In this document: in pieces, positions 8,073 through 17,575 of the stretch
How the letters are laid out: the number at the start of each line of letters is the position of its first letter
Position numbering within the stretch: position 1 is the first letter of the stretch
The notes under the pieces: generated by a model
The model's input: only the letters and a program-made list of their open reading frames with translations
Told to the model about the DNA's origin: nothing
The model's database searches: none
Translations under genes and position numbers: made by a program
Source: Curvibacter gracilis ATCC BAA-807
GTDB taxonomy: Bacteria > Pseudomonadota > Gammaproteobacteria > Burkholderiales > Burkholderiaceae_C
Reading direction: 5' to 3'
Length of the DNA: 64,000 nt
Assembly (NCBI RefSeq): GCF_000518645.1
Contig: NZ_JADZ01000005.1
Span: 1-64,000, forward strand

Positions 8073-8927
8073 ATGCCAACAAGGCTTGCATATCATTTGG
8101 TGGTCAGTGCCATGGAGGCGCGCGCAGGTGTCACACCCGTGCAGCGATTGGTGGCCACCATCCAGTCCGTCGTCCATGGTCACCTGGACTACAACCGCTA
8201 TGTGGCGGCCGGCGAGCACCGGGCCCGGCAAGGGGCGGGGGCCGAGTCGATCGCCCGGGATTTGCGTGAGTTCTTCCAGACCGATCTGAATCCGGCGGTG
8301 CGAGGGGCCCATGGCTTGACCAGCCCGGCTGCTGTGGCCTTTGCCTACAACAGCTACAACCAATCCGCCCAGATTGCGGTCAAGACCGAGATCAGTCTGA
8401 GCTCGGGCGCTGGCACCCATGGCTCGGGGGTCTCGACCCGTCGCACCCTGGTTCAATCCACGGTCGATCTGGAGCTTTGCAGGGTGGCCACTGTGCTGGT
8501 GTTTGATGAGTTGCGGGGGCAGGCGGCCAGCAACCGGTCTGCCAGGCATCCTTTGGGCATGAAGAGACTGGGGGACGTGGCAGGAATTCTGGGCATTGAG
8601 GCGTCGCCGGTTGCACAACTGGCCGCGTTGTTCGAAGCCCAGGGCTTCATGCCGATCGGCGAGGCCGCCAGGGCCTTGGGCTGTCACCAGCGCACGCTGG
8701 AGCGGCACCTGAAGAAGGAGGGCACCACGGCCGAAGGCATACGCATGGCCGCAAGAATCCTGCGGGCGCACCAGCGTTTCAGCGGGCCGGAGAGCCTGAC
8801 GACCATTGCGCACGACGAGGGGTTCTCGGATCTGGCCCACATGACCCGCACCTTCAGGGCCTCATGCGGCATGACACCCACCTTGTTGAGGCAGGTGTTG
8901 CAGGCAGGGCAGGCGTCGATGGCTTGA
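8073..8927 (+). CDS. AraC-family transcriptional regulator (284 aa)
   Basis: The C-terminal part, from about residue 185, is an AraC/XylS double helix-turn-helix. It shows EAARALGCHQRTLERHLKKE as the first helix pair and LTTIAHDEGFSDLAHMTRTF then CGMTPTLLRQ as the second, which is the conserved end of the fold. The N-terminal 170 residues do not resemble a cupin sensor I know. The ATG at 8073 has a strong aggggagg site just upstream; the frame opens at 8001 without one. It lies between the small exported protein and a convergent chemoreceptor gene, so its target is unclear. Confidence 0.82.
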   Translation: MPTRLAYHLVVSAMEARAGVTPVQRLVATIQSVVHGHLDYNRYVAAGEHRARQGAGAESIARDLREFFQTDLNPAVRGAHGLTSPAAVAFAYNSYNQSAQIAVKTEISLSSGAGTHGSGVSTRRTLVQSTVDLELCRVATVLVFDELRGQAASNRSARHPLGMKRLGDVAGILGIEASPVAQLAALFEAQGFMPIGEAARALGCHQRTLERHLKKEGTTAEGIRMAARILRAHQRFSGPESLTTIAHDEGFSDLAHMTRTFRASCGMTPTLLRQVLQAGQASMA

Positions 8928-8959
8928 GTGCCCGAGGCTTACTCTGGGCGGCGGGCACC

Positions 8960-10570
8960 TCAGCCTGGCAGCGCAATGGCATGGCCAGGCGCCCGCCCCA
9001 GCAAGCCTGCGGTGGTCTCCAGCTTGAAGTGCCTCACCACCTCGGCCAATTGCTCCGACTGTATTTTGAGACTCTGTGCCGCCGCCGCACTCTGCTCCAC
9101 CAGCGCAGCGTTCTGCTGCGTCATCTGGTCGAGGTGCATGATGGCTTCGCCAACCTGTCCGATGCCAGAGCTTTGCTCGGCTGACGAGGTGGAGATGTCC
9201 GCGATCAGGGTGCTCACCTTCTGAACCTGCGTCACGATGTTGTCCATGCTGTGGCCGGCGCTGTCCACCAACTGGGTGCCGTTGTCCACTTTCTCGACGC
9301 TGGCTGTGATCAGTGACTTGATCTCGCGTGCAGCTTCGGCCGAGCGACCCGCCAGGCTGCGCACTTCGCTGGCGACCACTGCGAAGCCCCGGCCCTGTTC
9401 GCCGGCTCGGGCAGCTTCGACCGCCGCGTTCAGGGCCAGGATATTGGTCTGGAATGCGATGCCATCAATCACCCCGATGATGTCGGAGATGCGCTTGGAC
9501 GAATTTGCGATGTCCTGCATGGTGCTGACCACCTGGGCAATGACCTTGCCGCCGTCCTCCACCGCTGCCGCAGCCTGCCGAGCCAGTTGGTTGGCCTGCA
9601 GAGCACTGTCGGCATTGGTTTTCACGGCGCTGCTGAGCTGCTCCATCGACGCGGCGGTCTCTTCGAGGTTGCTTGCCTGTTGTTCGGTGCGGTGGCTCAG
9701 ATCGCTGTTGCCGGCCGCTATTTCGGCCGATCCCGTGGCAATGCTGTCGCTGCTGCCACGCACCTGGGTCACCACGCTGGACAGGCTGTCGGTCATGGCG
9801 CGCAGGGATTTCAGCAGAGCGGCGGGTTCATCCCGACCTTCGACATGGATTTCGTGGGTGAGGTTGCCAGCCGCCACCGAGTCGGCAATCTCCACTGCCT
9901 CGGTCAGCGGAATCGTGATGGAGCGGGTGGTGGCAATGGCCAGGCCCAGGCCCACCGCCAAGGCCAGACCAAAGATCGAGATCGTGACCAGCGTGGCCAT
10001 TTTGTAGGTCGAGGCGGAGGCCTGGATGGCCGAATCGCCGCCGCGTACATTGAGTTGCACCAGGCTGTCGATGTCTTTCATCAGCGCTTGGAAGGCCTGA
10101 CCGGCCGGGCCGAAGACCATTTGACGCGCTTCCAGCAATTTCGATTCTCCCGCACCCGACAGGGCCAGAAGTTCGCGGTCAAGCGCCGTGAACTGGCTGA
10201 GCTTCTGGCGCATGCTGTCATACAGGGCCCGTTCTTCCGGGCTCGCGATCATCGGTTCGTAGCGAGCCAACAGGGCAGGCAACAGCTCATTCACCGATTT
10301 TTCGTGGCGCTGGGCTTGTTGAGCTTTGGCATCGGGGCTCACTTCGATCACGCTGCGCATGCTGATGCGGCGCAGCTCGTTGGCCGCACTCTTGATCTCG
10401 CCCAGCACTTCGATGCTGGGCAGCCAGTTGGTGCCCAGGTCGACGGCATTGGCATTGAGCCGGTTCATCTGGATCAGACTGGCCGCCAACATCACGGCCA
10501 TCAGCAGGATCAGCAGACCAAAGCCCCACGCAAGTCGGGCGCCGAGTTTCAATTGTCGCAAGATGGCCAT
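8960..10570 (-). CDS. Methyl-accepting chemotaxis protein with four-helix-bundle sensor (536 aa)
   Basis: TM1 spans residues about 14-34. The periplasmic region of about 155 residues is all-helical with the 4HB_MCP pattern. TM2 spans about 190-212 and is followed by HAMP ([20 protein letters not shown]). The cytoplasmic coiled coil carries the signalling tip [20 protein letters not shown] and the flanking Glu/Gln-rich adaptation helices ([20 protein letters not shown]). There is no CheR-binding pentapeptide at the end. It belongs to the Tsr/Tar-like class, whereas the receptor at 3227 has a Cache sensor; the shared signalling core shows that both feed the same CheA/CheW array. Confidence 0.93.
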   Translation of the reverse strand: MAILRQLKLGARLAWGFGLLILLMAVMLAASLIQMNRLNANAVDLGTNWLPSIEVLGEIKSAANELRRISMRSVIEVSPDAKAQQAQRHEKSVNELLPALLARYEPMIASPEERALYDSMRQKLSQFTALDRELLALSGAGESKLLEARQMVFGPAGQAFQALMKDIDSLVQLNVRGGDSAIQASASTYKMATLVTISIFGLALAVGLGLAIATTRSITIPLTEAVEIADSVAAGNLTHEIHVEGRDEPAALLKSLRAMTDSLSSVVTQVRGSSDSIATGSAEIAAGNSDLSHRTEQQASNLEETAASMEQLSSAVKTNADSALQANQLARQAAAAVEDGGKVIAQVVSTMQDIANSSKRISDIIGVIDGIAFQTNILALNAAVEAARAGEQGRGFAVVASEVRSLAGRSAEAAREIKSLITASVEKVDNGTQLVDSAGHSMDNIVTQVQKVSTLIADISTSSAEQSSGIGQVGEAIMHLDQMTQQNAALVEQSAAAAQSLKIQSEQLAEVVRHFKLETTAGLLGRAPGHAIALPG

Positions 10571-10863
10571 GGGGGTGTTCCTAAATGATTTCGAGTCAAA
10601 TCCATATCATATATCGCATTGTAGTCATAATTGCCGAATTTCATTTGATAACTTCCTGTTCTTTAGTAGAGCGAATGGTCTTTTATTAACAATTCAACGC
10701 CTGTGATGGCCGTCCCCCTTGTCATGGGCGTGGAGGCCTCTCCCAAGCGTCTGAAAGTTCGCATGGGGTGCTTGGGCATGCTGGCGATCTCGCGTATCCC
10801 CTGGTCACAGCGGCGTCACGACGCCCCCCCTATACTGCGCGGTCTTGCAAATTGGATGCGCTT
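10571..10863. other. Divergent promoter region
   Basis: This 293-base spacer separates the leftward chemoreceptor from the rightward porin. It is AT-rich between 10590 and 10690, as promoters here tend to be. The chemoreceptor has an AGGA-type ribosome-binding site 9 or so bases from its ATG. No gene is seen. Confidence 0.5.
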
Positions 10864-12219
10864 GTGTACTTTCGTTTGAATCAACTTTCTGGGCTGCTGC
10901 TAGGCGCCTTCACTTTGGTCGCGATGCCTGCCTGGGCCGATGGTGGCGCTGACGCCGAATCGCCGGTGGCAGAGGAAACCAGCATGGCGCGCTTCCAGAG
11001 CACCTACATCTGGCAAAAGAAGAAGGCCTTTCAAGCAGCCTATTCGGGCCCCAACAGCCTCACACCGCAGGCAGAGCGAAGCTACACCCTGACCTTCGAT
11101 GCCTACCTGGGCTTCAAGCCCTGGAAAGATGGCGAGGTCTATTTCGTTCCCGAGATCAACCAGGGCTTGCCGCTGTCGTCCCTCACCGGACTGGGCGGTT
11201 TCACCAACGGTGAGGCCACGCGGGTCAGCGGCACCAACCCCACGCTGTACCGCCAAAAGCTCTTCCTGCGCCAGACCTGGAACCAGGGCGGCGGGCAGGA
11301 CAAGGTGGACGCTGCCGTCGATCAGATGGCCGGCACGGTGGACCGCAACCGCTGGGTGCTGACGGCCGGCAATTTCTCGACACTCGACGTGTTTGATGAC
11401 AACGCCTACGCCAAAGACCCGCGCACCCAGTTCCTGAACTGGTCGGGCATGTCGCACACCTCGTACGACTACGCGGCCGACGCCCGCGGTTTTGGCTGGG
11501 GCGCAGCGCTTGAGTGGTACCAGGGCCCCTGGGTGCTGCGGGCCGGGCGCATGACCGGGCCCACCACACCGAATGGCCTGCCCGTCGATTTCCGGATCTT
11601 CCAGCACTACGGGGATCAGTTTGAAGTCGAGCACGCCCATGAACTGGCCGGCCAACCGGGCAAGGTGCGCGTGCTGGCCTGGCGGGCTCGGGCGCAACTG
11701 GCCCGCTACGATGCTGCGCTGGCCTATGGTTTGGCCAACCCCAGTGCCGACAAGCAATGGATCACGGCGGTGCGCGGCGCCGAGCAGACCAAATACGGCC
11801 TGGGCCTGAACATCGAGCAGGCCATCAACCCCGAGTCCGGTGTGTTCATGCGGGCCATGAAGGCCGACGGCAAGACCGAGACCTATGCCTTTGCCGAGGC
11901 CGATGCCTCGTTCTCGACCGGCTATTCAAGCTCAGGCAAGGCCTGGGGCCGGGCGCAAGACACCGTGGGCTTCATGTTCGCCAAGAACATGCTGTCGTCC
12001 GACCGCCGCGCCTACCTCGCCGCCGGCGGTATCTCGTTCTTCATTGGCGATGGGGCGCTGCGCTACAAGCCCGAAACCCTGGTCGAGCTTTACTACAACT
12101 TCAACGTGAACAAGAACCTCTGGGTGTCGCTCGATTACCAGCGCATCAGCAACCCGGCCTACAACGCCGACCGGGGCCCGGTCAACGTGGGTTCGGTGCG
12201 CCTGCACGCCGAGTTCTGA
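10864..12219 (+). CDS. Carbohydrate porin, OprB-like (451 aa)
   Basis: This is an outer-membrane beta-barrel porin. The start is taken as GTG at 10864, because the next 25 residues form a signal peptide (LSGLLLGAFTLVAMPAWA) cut near AWA. The upstream ATG at 10768 would bury it. Passages typical of Burkholderiales carbohydrate porins are seen: DPRTQFLNWSGMSHTSYDYA, DARGFGWGAALEWY, and the C-terminal NPAYNADRGPVNVGSVRLHA ending in EF. The terminal Phe is the usual outer-membrane assembly signal. It stands alone and would allow diffusion of sugars or other small solutes; the substrate is unknown. Confidence 0.85.
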   Translation: MYFRLNQLSGLLLGAFTLVAMPAWADGGADAESPVAEETSMARFQSTYIWQKKKAFQAAYSGPNSLTPQAERSYTLTFDAYLGFKPWKDGEVYFVPEINQGLPLSSLTGLGGFTNGEATRVSGTNPTLYRQKLFLRQTWNQGGGQDKVDAAVDQMAGTVDRNRWVLTAGNFSTLDVFDDNAYAKDPRTQFLNWSGMSHTSYDYAADARGFGWGAALEWYQGPWVLRAGRMTGPTTPNGLPVDFRIFQHYGDQFEVEHAHELAGQPGKVRVLAWRARAQLARYDAALAYGLANPSADKQWITAVRGAEQTKYGLGLNIEQAINPESGVFMRAMKADGKTETYAFAEADASFSTGYSSSGKAWGRAQDTVGFMFAKNMLSSDRRAYLAAGGISFFIGDGALRYKPETLVELYYNFNVNKNLWVSLDYQRISNPAYNADRGPVNVGSVRLHAEF

Positions 12220-12252
12220 GCCCGAGCCTGGGGGCTCGCTGCGGCCTCCGGC

Positions 12253-12624
12253 TCAGGCGTCGCCCCCCTCGGTGGCCGTCCAGCGGATGCCGGCCACGCC
12301 GAGGTTGTGCTCGCTGATGTGTTCGGCAAACACCGGGATCAGGGTGGTCAGGTGGTTGTGGTAGCGCTCCTTCCACATGGCGCGCAGGTGGCTCAGGCCT
12401 TTTTCATTGCGGTACAGCGTGCCGTCCCAGCCGATCAACAGCACGGCGGCTTCGCCCTCATCCACCAGCACACACAGCAGGGCGTCGTCGGCATCGTCAT
12501 TGAGCGAGGCCGCCAGGGCCACCTCGTTCGCGGCAATGCCCTCCACATACAAGTCCAGGCTCAGCGGCAGCTGGCCCGAAAAAGCACGCAGCAATTCGCT
12601 GGCGATCCGGATTTGGTCTGTCAT
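12253..12624 (-). CDS. Conserved-looking cytoplasmic protein of unknown function (123 aa)
   Basis: There is no signal peptide or membrane segment. The sequence has mixed alpha/beta character: a helical N-terminus (IRIASELLRAFSGQLPLSLD), an acidic middle (SLNDDADDALLCVLVDEGEA) and VLLIGWDGTLYRNEKG. The frame is open from 12768, but codon use is typical only from the ATG at 12624. No strong ribosome-binding site helps. It converges on the porin gene with a 33-base gap. I do not recognise a family. Confidence 0.55.
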   Translation of the reverse strand: MTDQIRIASELLRAFSGQLPLSLDLYVEGIAANEVALAASLNDDADDALLCVLVDEGEAAVLLIGWDGTLYRNEKGLSHLRAMWKERYHNHLTTLIPVFAEHISEHNLGVAGIRWTATEGGDA

Positions 12625-12923
12625 GCGCGAAGGAGCCAAGGGCTCAAGAGTTGCTGCCGCCCATCCTAGCAGCGGCCAAGCCTCTCCAAAGCCCAGCGCT
12701 TCGACAAATGCGCGAGGATTGCCCCCTTGTTTGAAAGGGAATGACTCGGAGGCGCAAAACCGCCTCAACCATGGTTTTAGTTCGTCACCACCTCAAGGCT
12801 CAGATGGCCGCGGAGCAGGCCAAGCCAGCAGCACCCGAGGAGCTGGCTTTGCCAGGCCTCTGGGTGTGCCCCTTGAGGGGGAGGGGGCCACACGCAGTGA
12901 GGCCCCAACAGGGTGGGCCTATT
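12625..12923. other. Intergenic region downstream of gabD
   Basis: This 299-base spacer lies between gabD and the unknown gene at 12253. It contains the large imperfect hairpin at 12855-12904 and otherwise nothing I can call. Confidence 0.5.
12855..12904. repeat. Large imperfect inverted repeat (REP-like or terminator)
   Basis: The left arm ggcctctgggtgtgcccc pairs, with a few bulges, with ggggccacacgcagtgaggcc on the right. GC-rich hairpins of this style recur between genes in Burkholderiales genomes. It lies just past the gabD stop and may end the gab operon transcript, although it lacks a T-run. Confidence 0.45.
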
Positions 12924-14402
12924 TCATTTCAAGATGTCACCCAAGCACAGGTACTTGAGTTCCACATAGTCGTCCATGCCATGGTGCGAGCCTTCGCGGC
13001 CCAGGCCCGACTGCTTGACGCCGCCGAAGGGCACGTGCTCGGTGGCGATGATGCCGGCATTGATGCCCACCATGCCGTACTCCAGGGCCTCGCTCACGCG
13101 GAAGATGCGGCCCACGTCGCGGCTGTAGAAATAGCTGGCCAGGCCGAACTCGGTGTTGTTGGCCGCGTCGATGGCTTCTTGCTCGGTCTTGAAGCGGAAC
13201 ACCGGTGCGAAGGGGCCGAAGGTCTCTTCGCGGGCGCACAGCATGTCGGCGGTGGCGTCGGCCACCACGGTGGGTTCGACAAACTGGCCGGGCAGCTTGT
13301 TGCCGCCGGCCACCACGCGACCGCCCTTGGCCAGGGCGTCGGCCAGGTGGCGCTCCACCTTCTGCACCGCAGCGTCTTCGATCAGCGGGCCCTGGTTGAC
13401 GCCTTCTTCGAAGCCGTTGCCCACCTTGAGGGCGCGCACCTTGGCGGCAAACTTCTCCACAAAGGCGTCGTACACGCCGTCTTGCACGTACAGGCGGTTG
13501 GCGCACACGCAGGTCTGGCCGGCATTGCGGTACTTGCTGGCCATGGCGCCTTCGACGGCGCTGTCGAGGTCGGCATCGTCAAACACGATGAAGGGTGCGT
13601 TGCCACCGAGTTCGAGCGACATCTTCTTGACCGTGGGCGCGCTTTGCGCCATCAGGATGCGGCCCACCTCGGTGCTGCCGGTGAAGCTGATGTGGCGCAC
13701 CACGTCGCTGGCGCACAGCACCTTGCCCACGGCAATGCTGTTGTTGCCATCAGCGGTCAGCAGGTTCAGCACCCCGGGCGGGATGCCGGCGCGCACGGCC
13801 AGCTCGGCGGCGGCCAGCGCGGTCAGGGGGGTGAGTTCGGCGGGTTTGATCACCACCGGGCAGCCGGCGGCCAGGGCCGGGGCCACCTTGCGGGTGATCA
13901 TGGCCAGCGGGAAGTTCCAGGGCGTGATGGCGGCGCACACGCCGATGGGCTGCTTGAGCACCATCAGGCGGCGGTTGTTGTCGAACTGGGGCAGGGTTTC
14001 GCCGTTCACGCGCTTGGCCTCTTCGGCAAACCATTCCACAAAGCTGGCGCCGTAGGCGACTTCACCCTTGGCCTCGGCAAAGGGCTTGCCCTGTTCGGCG
14101 GTCATGATGCGGCCCAGGTCTTCCTGGTTGGCCATCAGCAATTGGTACCACTTGAGCAGGATGGCGTGGCGCTCTTTGCCGGTCTTGGTGCGCCAGGCGG
14201 GCCAGGCGGCGTTGGCAGCCGCGATGGCGGCTTCGGCATCGGCCGGGCCCAGGTTGGCCACATCGGCCAGTTTCAGGCCGGTGGCCGGGTCGTTCACGTC
14301 GAAGCGGCTGCTGCCGGCCACCCATTGGCCGTTGATCAGTGCATCGGTCTTGAGCAGGCTGGGGTCGTTCAGCAGGGCGAGGGGGGAGGTCTTCATGTCC
14401 AT
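12924..14402 (-). CDS. gabD: Succinate-semialdehyde dehydrogenase (492 aa)
   Basis: It oxidises succinate semialdehyde to succinate, the last step of GABA breakdown. It is full length for the ALDH superfamily. The catalytic Glu264 lies in MSLELGGNAPF and the nucleophile Cys298 in RNAGQTCVCANRL. The cofactor segment ITPWNFPLAMITRK (about 159-172) and FTGSTEVGR are present. The ATG at 14402 has AGGA about ten bases upstream; ATG at 14396 is an alternative. It is the last gene of the leftward gab/guanidinobutyrate operon, 57 bases after gbuA. NADP preference is likely for the GabD branch but not proved here. Confidence 0.92.
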   Translation of the reverse strand: MDMKTSPLALLNDPSLLKTDALINGQWVAGSSRFDVNDPATGLKLADVANLGPADAEAAIAAANAAWPAWRTKTGKERHAILLKWYQLLMANQEDLGRIMTAEQGKPFAEAKGEVAYGASFVEWFAEEAKRVNGETLPQFDNNRRLMVLKQPIGVCAAITPWNFPLAMITRKVAPALAAGCPVVIKPAELTPLTALAAAELAVRAGIPPGVLNLLTADGNNSIAVGKVLCASDVVRHISFTGSTEVGRILMAQSAPTVKKMSLELGGNAPFIVFDDADLDSAVEGAMASKYRNAGQTCVCANRLYVQDGVYDAFVEKFAAKVRALKVGNGFEEGVNQGPLIEDAAVQKVERHLADALAKGGRVVAGGNKLPGQFVEPTVVADATADMLCAREETFGPFAPVFRFKTEQEAIDAANNTEFGLASYFYSRDVGRIFRVSEALEYGMVGINAGIIATEHVPFGGVKQSGLGREGSHHGMDDYVELKYLCLGDILK

Positions 14403-14459
14403 GGCTTGGATTTCCTGGTTTGGAAAATAAAAGGGGGTAGGCAGGAGGGCGGGCCGGGC

Positions 14460-15422
14460 TCAGCGGTAGGGCACGCCGGGCAGCACACACAGCATTTCGT
14501 ACAGCAGGTTGGCGGCCAGCAAGGCCGTGTTGCCGCTGGTGTCGTAGGGCGGGCTGACCTCCACCAGGTCGCACCCTACCACGTTCAATCCGCGGCAGCC
14601 GCGCACGATTTCCAGCCCCTGCGGCACGCTCAGGCCGCCGATTTCAGGGGTGCCCGTGCCGGCCGCGTAGCTGGGGTCGAGGCCGTCGATATCAAAGCTG
14701 ATGTACACCGGGTGCTCGGGGCCGATGCGTTCGCGCACCTGGGCCATCAAGGGGGTCAGCGACTGGTACCAGACCTCGTGCGCGGGCACCACGGTGAAGC
14801 CCTGCTGGCGCGGCCAGTCAAAGTCGTCGGCGGCGTAGCCGGTGCCGCGCAGGCCGATCTGCCACACCTTGTCGCCCGCCAGCAGGCCTTCTTCGACGGC
14901 GCGGCGAAACGGCGTGCCATGGGCGATCTTCTCGCCAAACATGTCGTCGTTGATGTCGGCATGGGCGTCGACGTGGATCAGGGCGACCGGGCCATGTCGC
15001 TTGGCCACGGCGCGCAGAATGGGCAGGGCGATGGTGTGGTCGCCACCCAGCGTCAAGGGCACGCAGCCGTGTCCCAGAACCTCGTCGTAGAAGGCGGTGA
15101 TGATGTCCACCGACTTGGGCAGCGAGTAGGTGTTGATGGGCACATCGCCCAGGTCGGCCACCTGCAGGGCGTCAAAAGGCGCGGCGCCTGTCGCCATGTT
15201 GTAGGGGCGCAGCAGGCAGGATTCGGCCCGGATCTGGCGCGGCCCGAAGCGCGTGCCCGAGCGGTTGGAGGTGCCGATGTCCAGCGGCACGCCGATGAAG
15301 GCCGCGTCCAGGCCCCGGGCCGAGGTGGTCACGGGCAGGCGCATCATGCTGGCCAGGCCGGCAAAACGCGGCATGGCGTTGCCGCCCAGGGGCTGGTTGA
15401 GGTGGGAGGGGGCTTGGCTCAT
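14460..15422 (-). CDS. gbuA: Guanidinobutyrase (agmatinase/ureohydrolase family, 320 aa)
   Basis: This manganese ureohydrolase has all metal-site motifs: GGDH (126-129), DAHAD (152-156) and SFDIDGLDP (242-250). The N-terminus (LNQPLGGNAMPRFAG) and RPYNMATGAAPFDAL resemble the Pseudomonas guanidinobutyrase GbuA, as I recall it, more than agmatinase SpeB. Guanidinobutyrase splits 4-guanidinobutyrate into GABA and urea. That product is the direct substrate of GabT, encoded in the same operon, whereas agmatinase would give putrescine, for which no next enzyme is present. Agmatinase remains the alternative. It lies 14 bases downstream of the ABC permease. Confidence 0.82.
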   Translation of the reverse strand: MSQAPSHLNQPLGGNAMPRFAGLASMMRLPVTTSARGLDAAFIGVPLDIGTSNRSGTRFGPRQIRAESCLLRPYNMATGAAPFDALQVADLGDVPINTYSLPKSVDIITAFYDEVLGHGCVPLTLGGDHTIALPILRAVAKRHGPVALIHVDAHADINDDMFGEKIAHGTPFRRAVEEGLLAGDKVWQIGLRGTGYAADDFDWPRQQGFTVVPAHEVWYQSLTPLMAQVRERIGPEHPVYISFDIDGLDPSYAAGTGTPEIGGLSVPQGLEIVRGCRGLNVVGCDLVEVSPPYDTSGNTALLAANLLYEMLCVLPGVPYR

Positions 15423-15436
15423 GAAGCGCTCCTGTC

Positions 15437-16261
15437 TCAGCGCTTGCGCCCGCGCAGCCATTCCAGGGCCAGCAGCAAGGCGGTGGTGAAGCAGATCAGC
15501 AGCGTGGCCACGGCGGCAATCGTGGGCGAGATGTTCTCGCGGATGCCGGTGAACATCTGGCGCGGCAGCGTGGCCTGCTCGGCCCCGGCCAGGAACAGCG
15601 TCACCACCACTTCGTCAAACGAGGTGGCGAAGGCGAACAGCGCGCCCGAGATCACGCCCGGTGCGATCACCGGCAGGGTGATGCGGAAGAAGGTGTTGAA
15701 CGGGGTTTCGCCCAGGCTCAGCGAGGCGCGCACCAGGTTATGGTTGAAGCCCGCCAGCGTGGCCAGCACCGTGGTCAGCACAAAGGGCGCGCCCAGGGCG
15801 GCGTGCACGATGATCAGGCCGAAGTAGCTGTCGGCCAGGCCCAGCGGTGCAAAGTACAGGTAGGTGGCCACACCGACCACCACGATGGGCACCACCATGG
15901 GCGCGATCAGCACGCCCATCAGCAGGCCCTTGAACGGGAAGGTGGCGCGCGACAGGCCCACCGCCGCCAGCGTGCCCAGCGAGGTGGCCAGCAGCGTGGC
16001 GGCCGGCGCCACGATGAAGCTGTTGCGCGTGGCGCGGGCCCATTCGGTCGATTCGAACAGGTTGCGGTACCACTTCAGCGACCAGCCCGGGATCGGGTAG
16101 GCCAGAAACGAGCTGTCCGAGAACGACAGCGGCACCATCACCAGGATGGGGGCCAGCAGAAACACCAGCACGGCCACGCACAGCAGTCGCACGGCCCACC
16201 AGCCGGCCTTGTCGGCGGCGGTGGCGTACAGGGGGAATTCAGGCATTTTGATCATGTTCAT
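15437..16261 (-). CDS. ABC transporter permease, PotC type (274 aa)
   Basis: This is an inner-membrane permease of a polyamine-type ABC importer. About six hydrophobic segments are seen. The EAA loop that docks the ATPase is present (VRASLSLGETPFNTFFRITL, then PVIAPG). A second nearby ATG at 16255 is an equally good start. It is 11 bases downstream of the partner permease and belongs to the gab/gbu operon. Confidence 0.85.
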   Translation of the reverse strand: MNMIKMPEFPLYATAADKAGWWAVRLLCVAVLVFLLAPILVMVPLSFSDSSFLAYPIPGWSLKWYRNLFESTEWARATRNSFIVAPAATLLATSLGTLAAVGLSRATFPFKGLLMGVLIAPMVVPIVVVGVATYLYFAPLGLADSYFGLIIVHAALGAPFVLTTVLATLAGFNHNLVRASLSLGETPFNTFFRITLPVIAPGVISGALFAFATSFDEVVVTLFLAGAEQATLPRQMFTGIRENISPTIAAVATLLICFTTALLLALEWLRGRKR

Positions 16262-16272
16262 CTCTTTGGGCT

Positions 16273-17526
16273 TCAACCCAGACTGAGTTCTGCTTTGCCC
16301 ATGCGGCGGTACACGCCATACAGGACCAGCGTGGCGCCCAGCAGGATGGCGCCCAGGGCGCAGGCCATGCCCCAGTTCACCTCGACGTTGGTGTAGCGGG
16401 CGATGTAGTAGCTCAGCATCTGGTCGTCGGCGCCGCCCAGCAGGGCCGGGGTCACGTAGTAACCGATCGACAGGATGAACACCAGCAGGGCGCCGGCGCC
16501 GATGCCCGGGTAGGTCTGCGGCACATAGACGCGGAAGAAGGCGGCCAGCGGCGCGCTGCCCAGCGACACGGCGGCGCGCAGGTAGGTGGGGGGCACGTTC
16601 TTCATCACGCTGTACAGCGGCAGGATCATGAAGGGCAGCAGGATGTGTACCATGGCGATCACCACGCCGGTGCGGTTGAACAGCAGGGGCAGGGGCTCGT
16701 GGATCAGGCCCAGGCCCATCAGGCCGCTGTTGACCAGCCCTTCGGACTGCAGCAGCACGATCCAGGCGGCCACGCGCACCAGGATCGAGGTCCAGAACGG
16801 CACCAGCACCAGGATCATCAGCACATTGGCCGAGCGCTCGGGCAGCGAGGCCAGCCACCAGGCCAGCGGGTAGCCCAGCAGCAGGCAGCAGATCGTCACC
16901 ACCAGGCTGATGTGGAAGGTGCGCAGCAGGATGGCGCCAAAGGCGCGTTGTTCTTCGGGCATGCGCTCGATGGCGCCCTCGGTGTCGCGCTTGAGGTCCA
17001 GCGAGGCCAGCAGGTAGTCGGGCGTCCAGCGCGAGCCGTTCTTGGCAATCGCCTGCCAGAACGGGGCCTCGCCCCAGCGCGGGTCGGCCTGCAGCAGGCG
17101 GGCCTGGATGTCGGCGTCGCTGCCCTCGAAGGGCAGGGCGCGGTAGGCGCCCATCACCAGCGAGCGGGCACCGGCCACCTCGGTGTTGAGGCGGCGCGCC
17201 AGCTGGCCGGCGTCGGCGCTGTCGGGCAGGTGCGCCAGGTCTTTGACCAGGGCACCATAGGCCGCGGCCGAGGGGGCTTCGCGCCCGTTCCAGCCATCCA
17301 GCGCGCGGATGGTCTGGGGCAGGGCGTTGGCCACCTCAGGGTTCTCGACCGCGCGCTGCAGCAGCGCGACGATCGGCACCAGCAGGGTCAGGAGCAGAAA
17401 CACCAGCAAGGGCAGGGTCAGTCCGAAGGCCCGCCACTGGCGGCGCGCTTCGGCTCGGGATAGGGCTTTGCGCAGTGCGCCGGGCTCTTCGCCCGGGGCA
17501 ATGGCGGCTCGGATGGGTTCTGCCAT
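16273..17526 (-). CDS. ABC transporter permease, PotB type with large periplasmic loop (417 aa)
   Basis: This is the partner permease. It has an N-terminal cytoplasmic stretch, TM1 at residues about 36-58, then about 150 hydrophilic residues (60-205) before the remaining membrane segments. The insertion makes it longer than a typical PotB of about 280 residues and is a known variant in proteobacterial putrescine-type importers. The EAA-like loop reads LRAAVSLGSAPLAAFFRVYV then PQTYPG. It lies 49 bases after the binding-protein gene. Confidence 0.85.
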   Translation of the reverse strand: MAEPIRAAIAPGEEPGALRKALSRAEARRQWRAFGLTLPLLVFLLLTLLVPIVALLQRAVENPEVANALPQTIRALDGWNGREAPSAAAYGALVKDLAHLPDSADAGQLARRLNTEVAGARSLVMGAYRALPFEGSDADIQARLLQADPRWGEAPFWQAIAKNGSRWTPDYLLASLDLKRDTEGAIERMPEEQRAFGAILLRTFHISLVVTICCLLLGYPLAWWLASLPERSANVLMILVLVPFWTSILVRVAAWIVLLQSEGLVNSGLMGLGLIHEPLPLLFNRTGVVIAMVHILLPFMILPLYSVMKNVPPTYLRAAVSLGSAPLAAFFRVYVPQTYPGIGAGALLVFILSIGYYVTPALLGGADDQMLSYYIARYTNVEVNWGMACALGAILLGATLVLYGVYRRMGKAELSLG

Positions 17527-17575
17527 GGTGAATCGGCTCCGTCTCTCAGTCAGTGTGGCTCAGGCTCAGGTGGGC

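Noticed and set aside
12741-15827. Plus-strand ORF of 1028 codons
   Set aside because: It is the antisense shadow of gabD and gbuA, whose motifs are unmistakable on the minus strand; its His/Gly/Gln-rich composition is typical of shadow frames in GC-rich genes.
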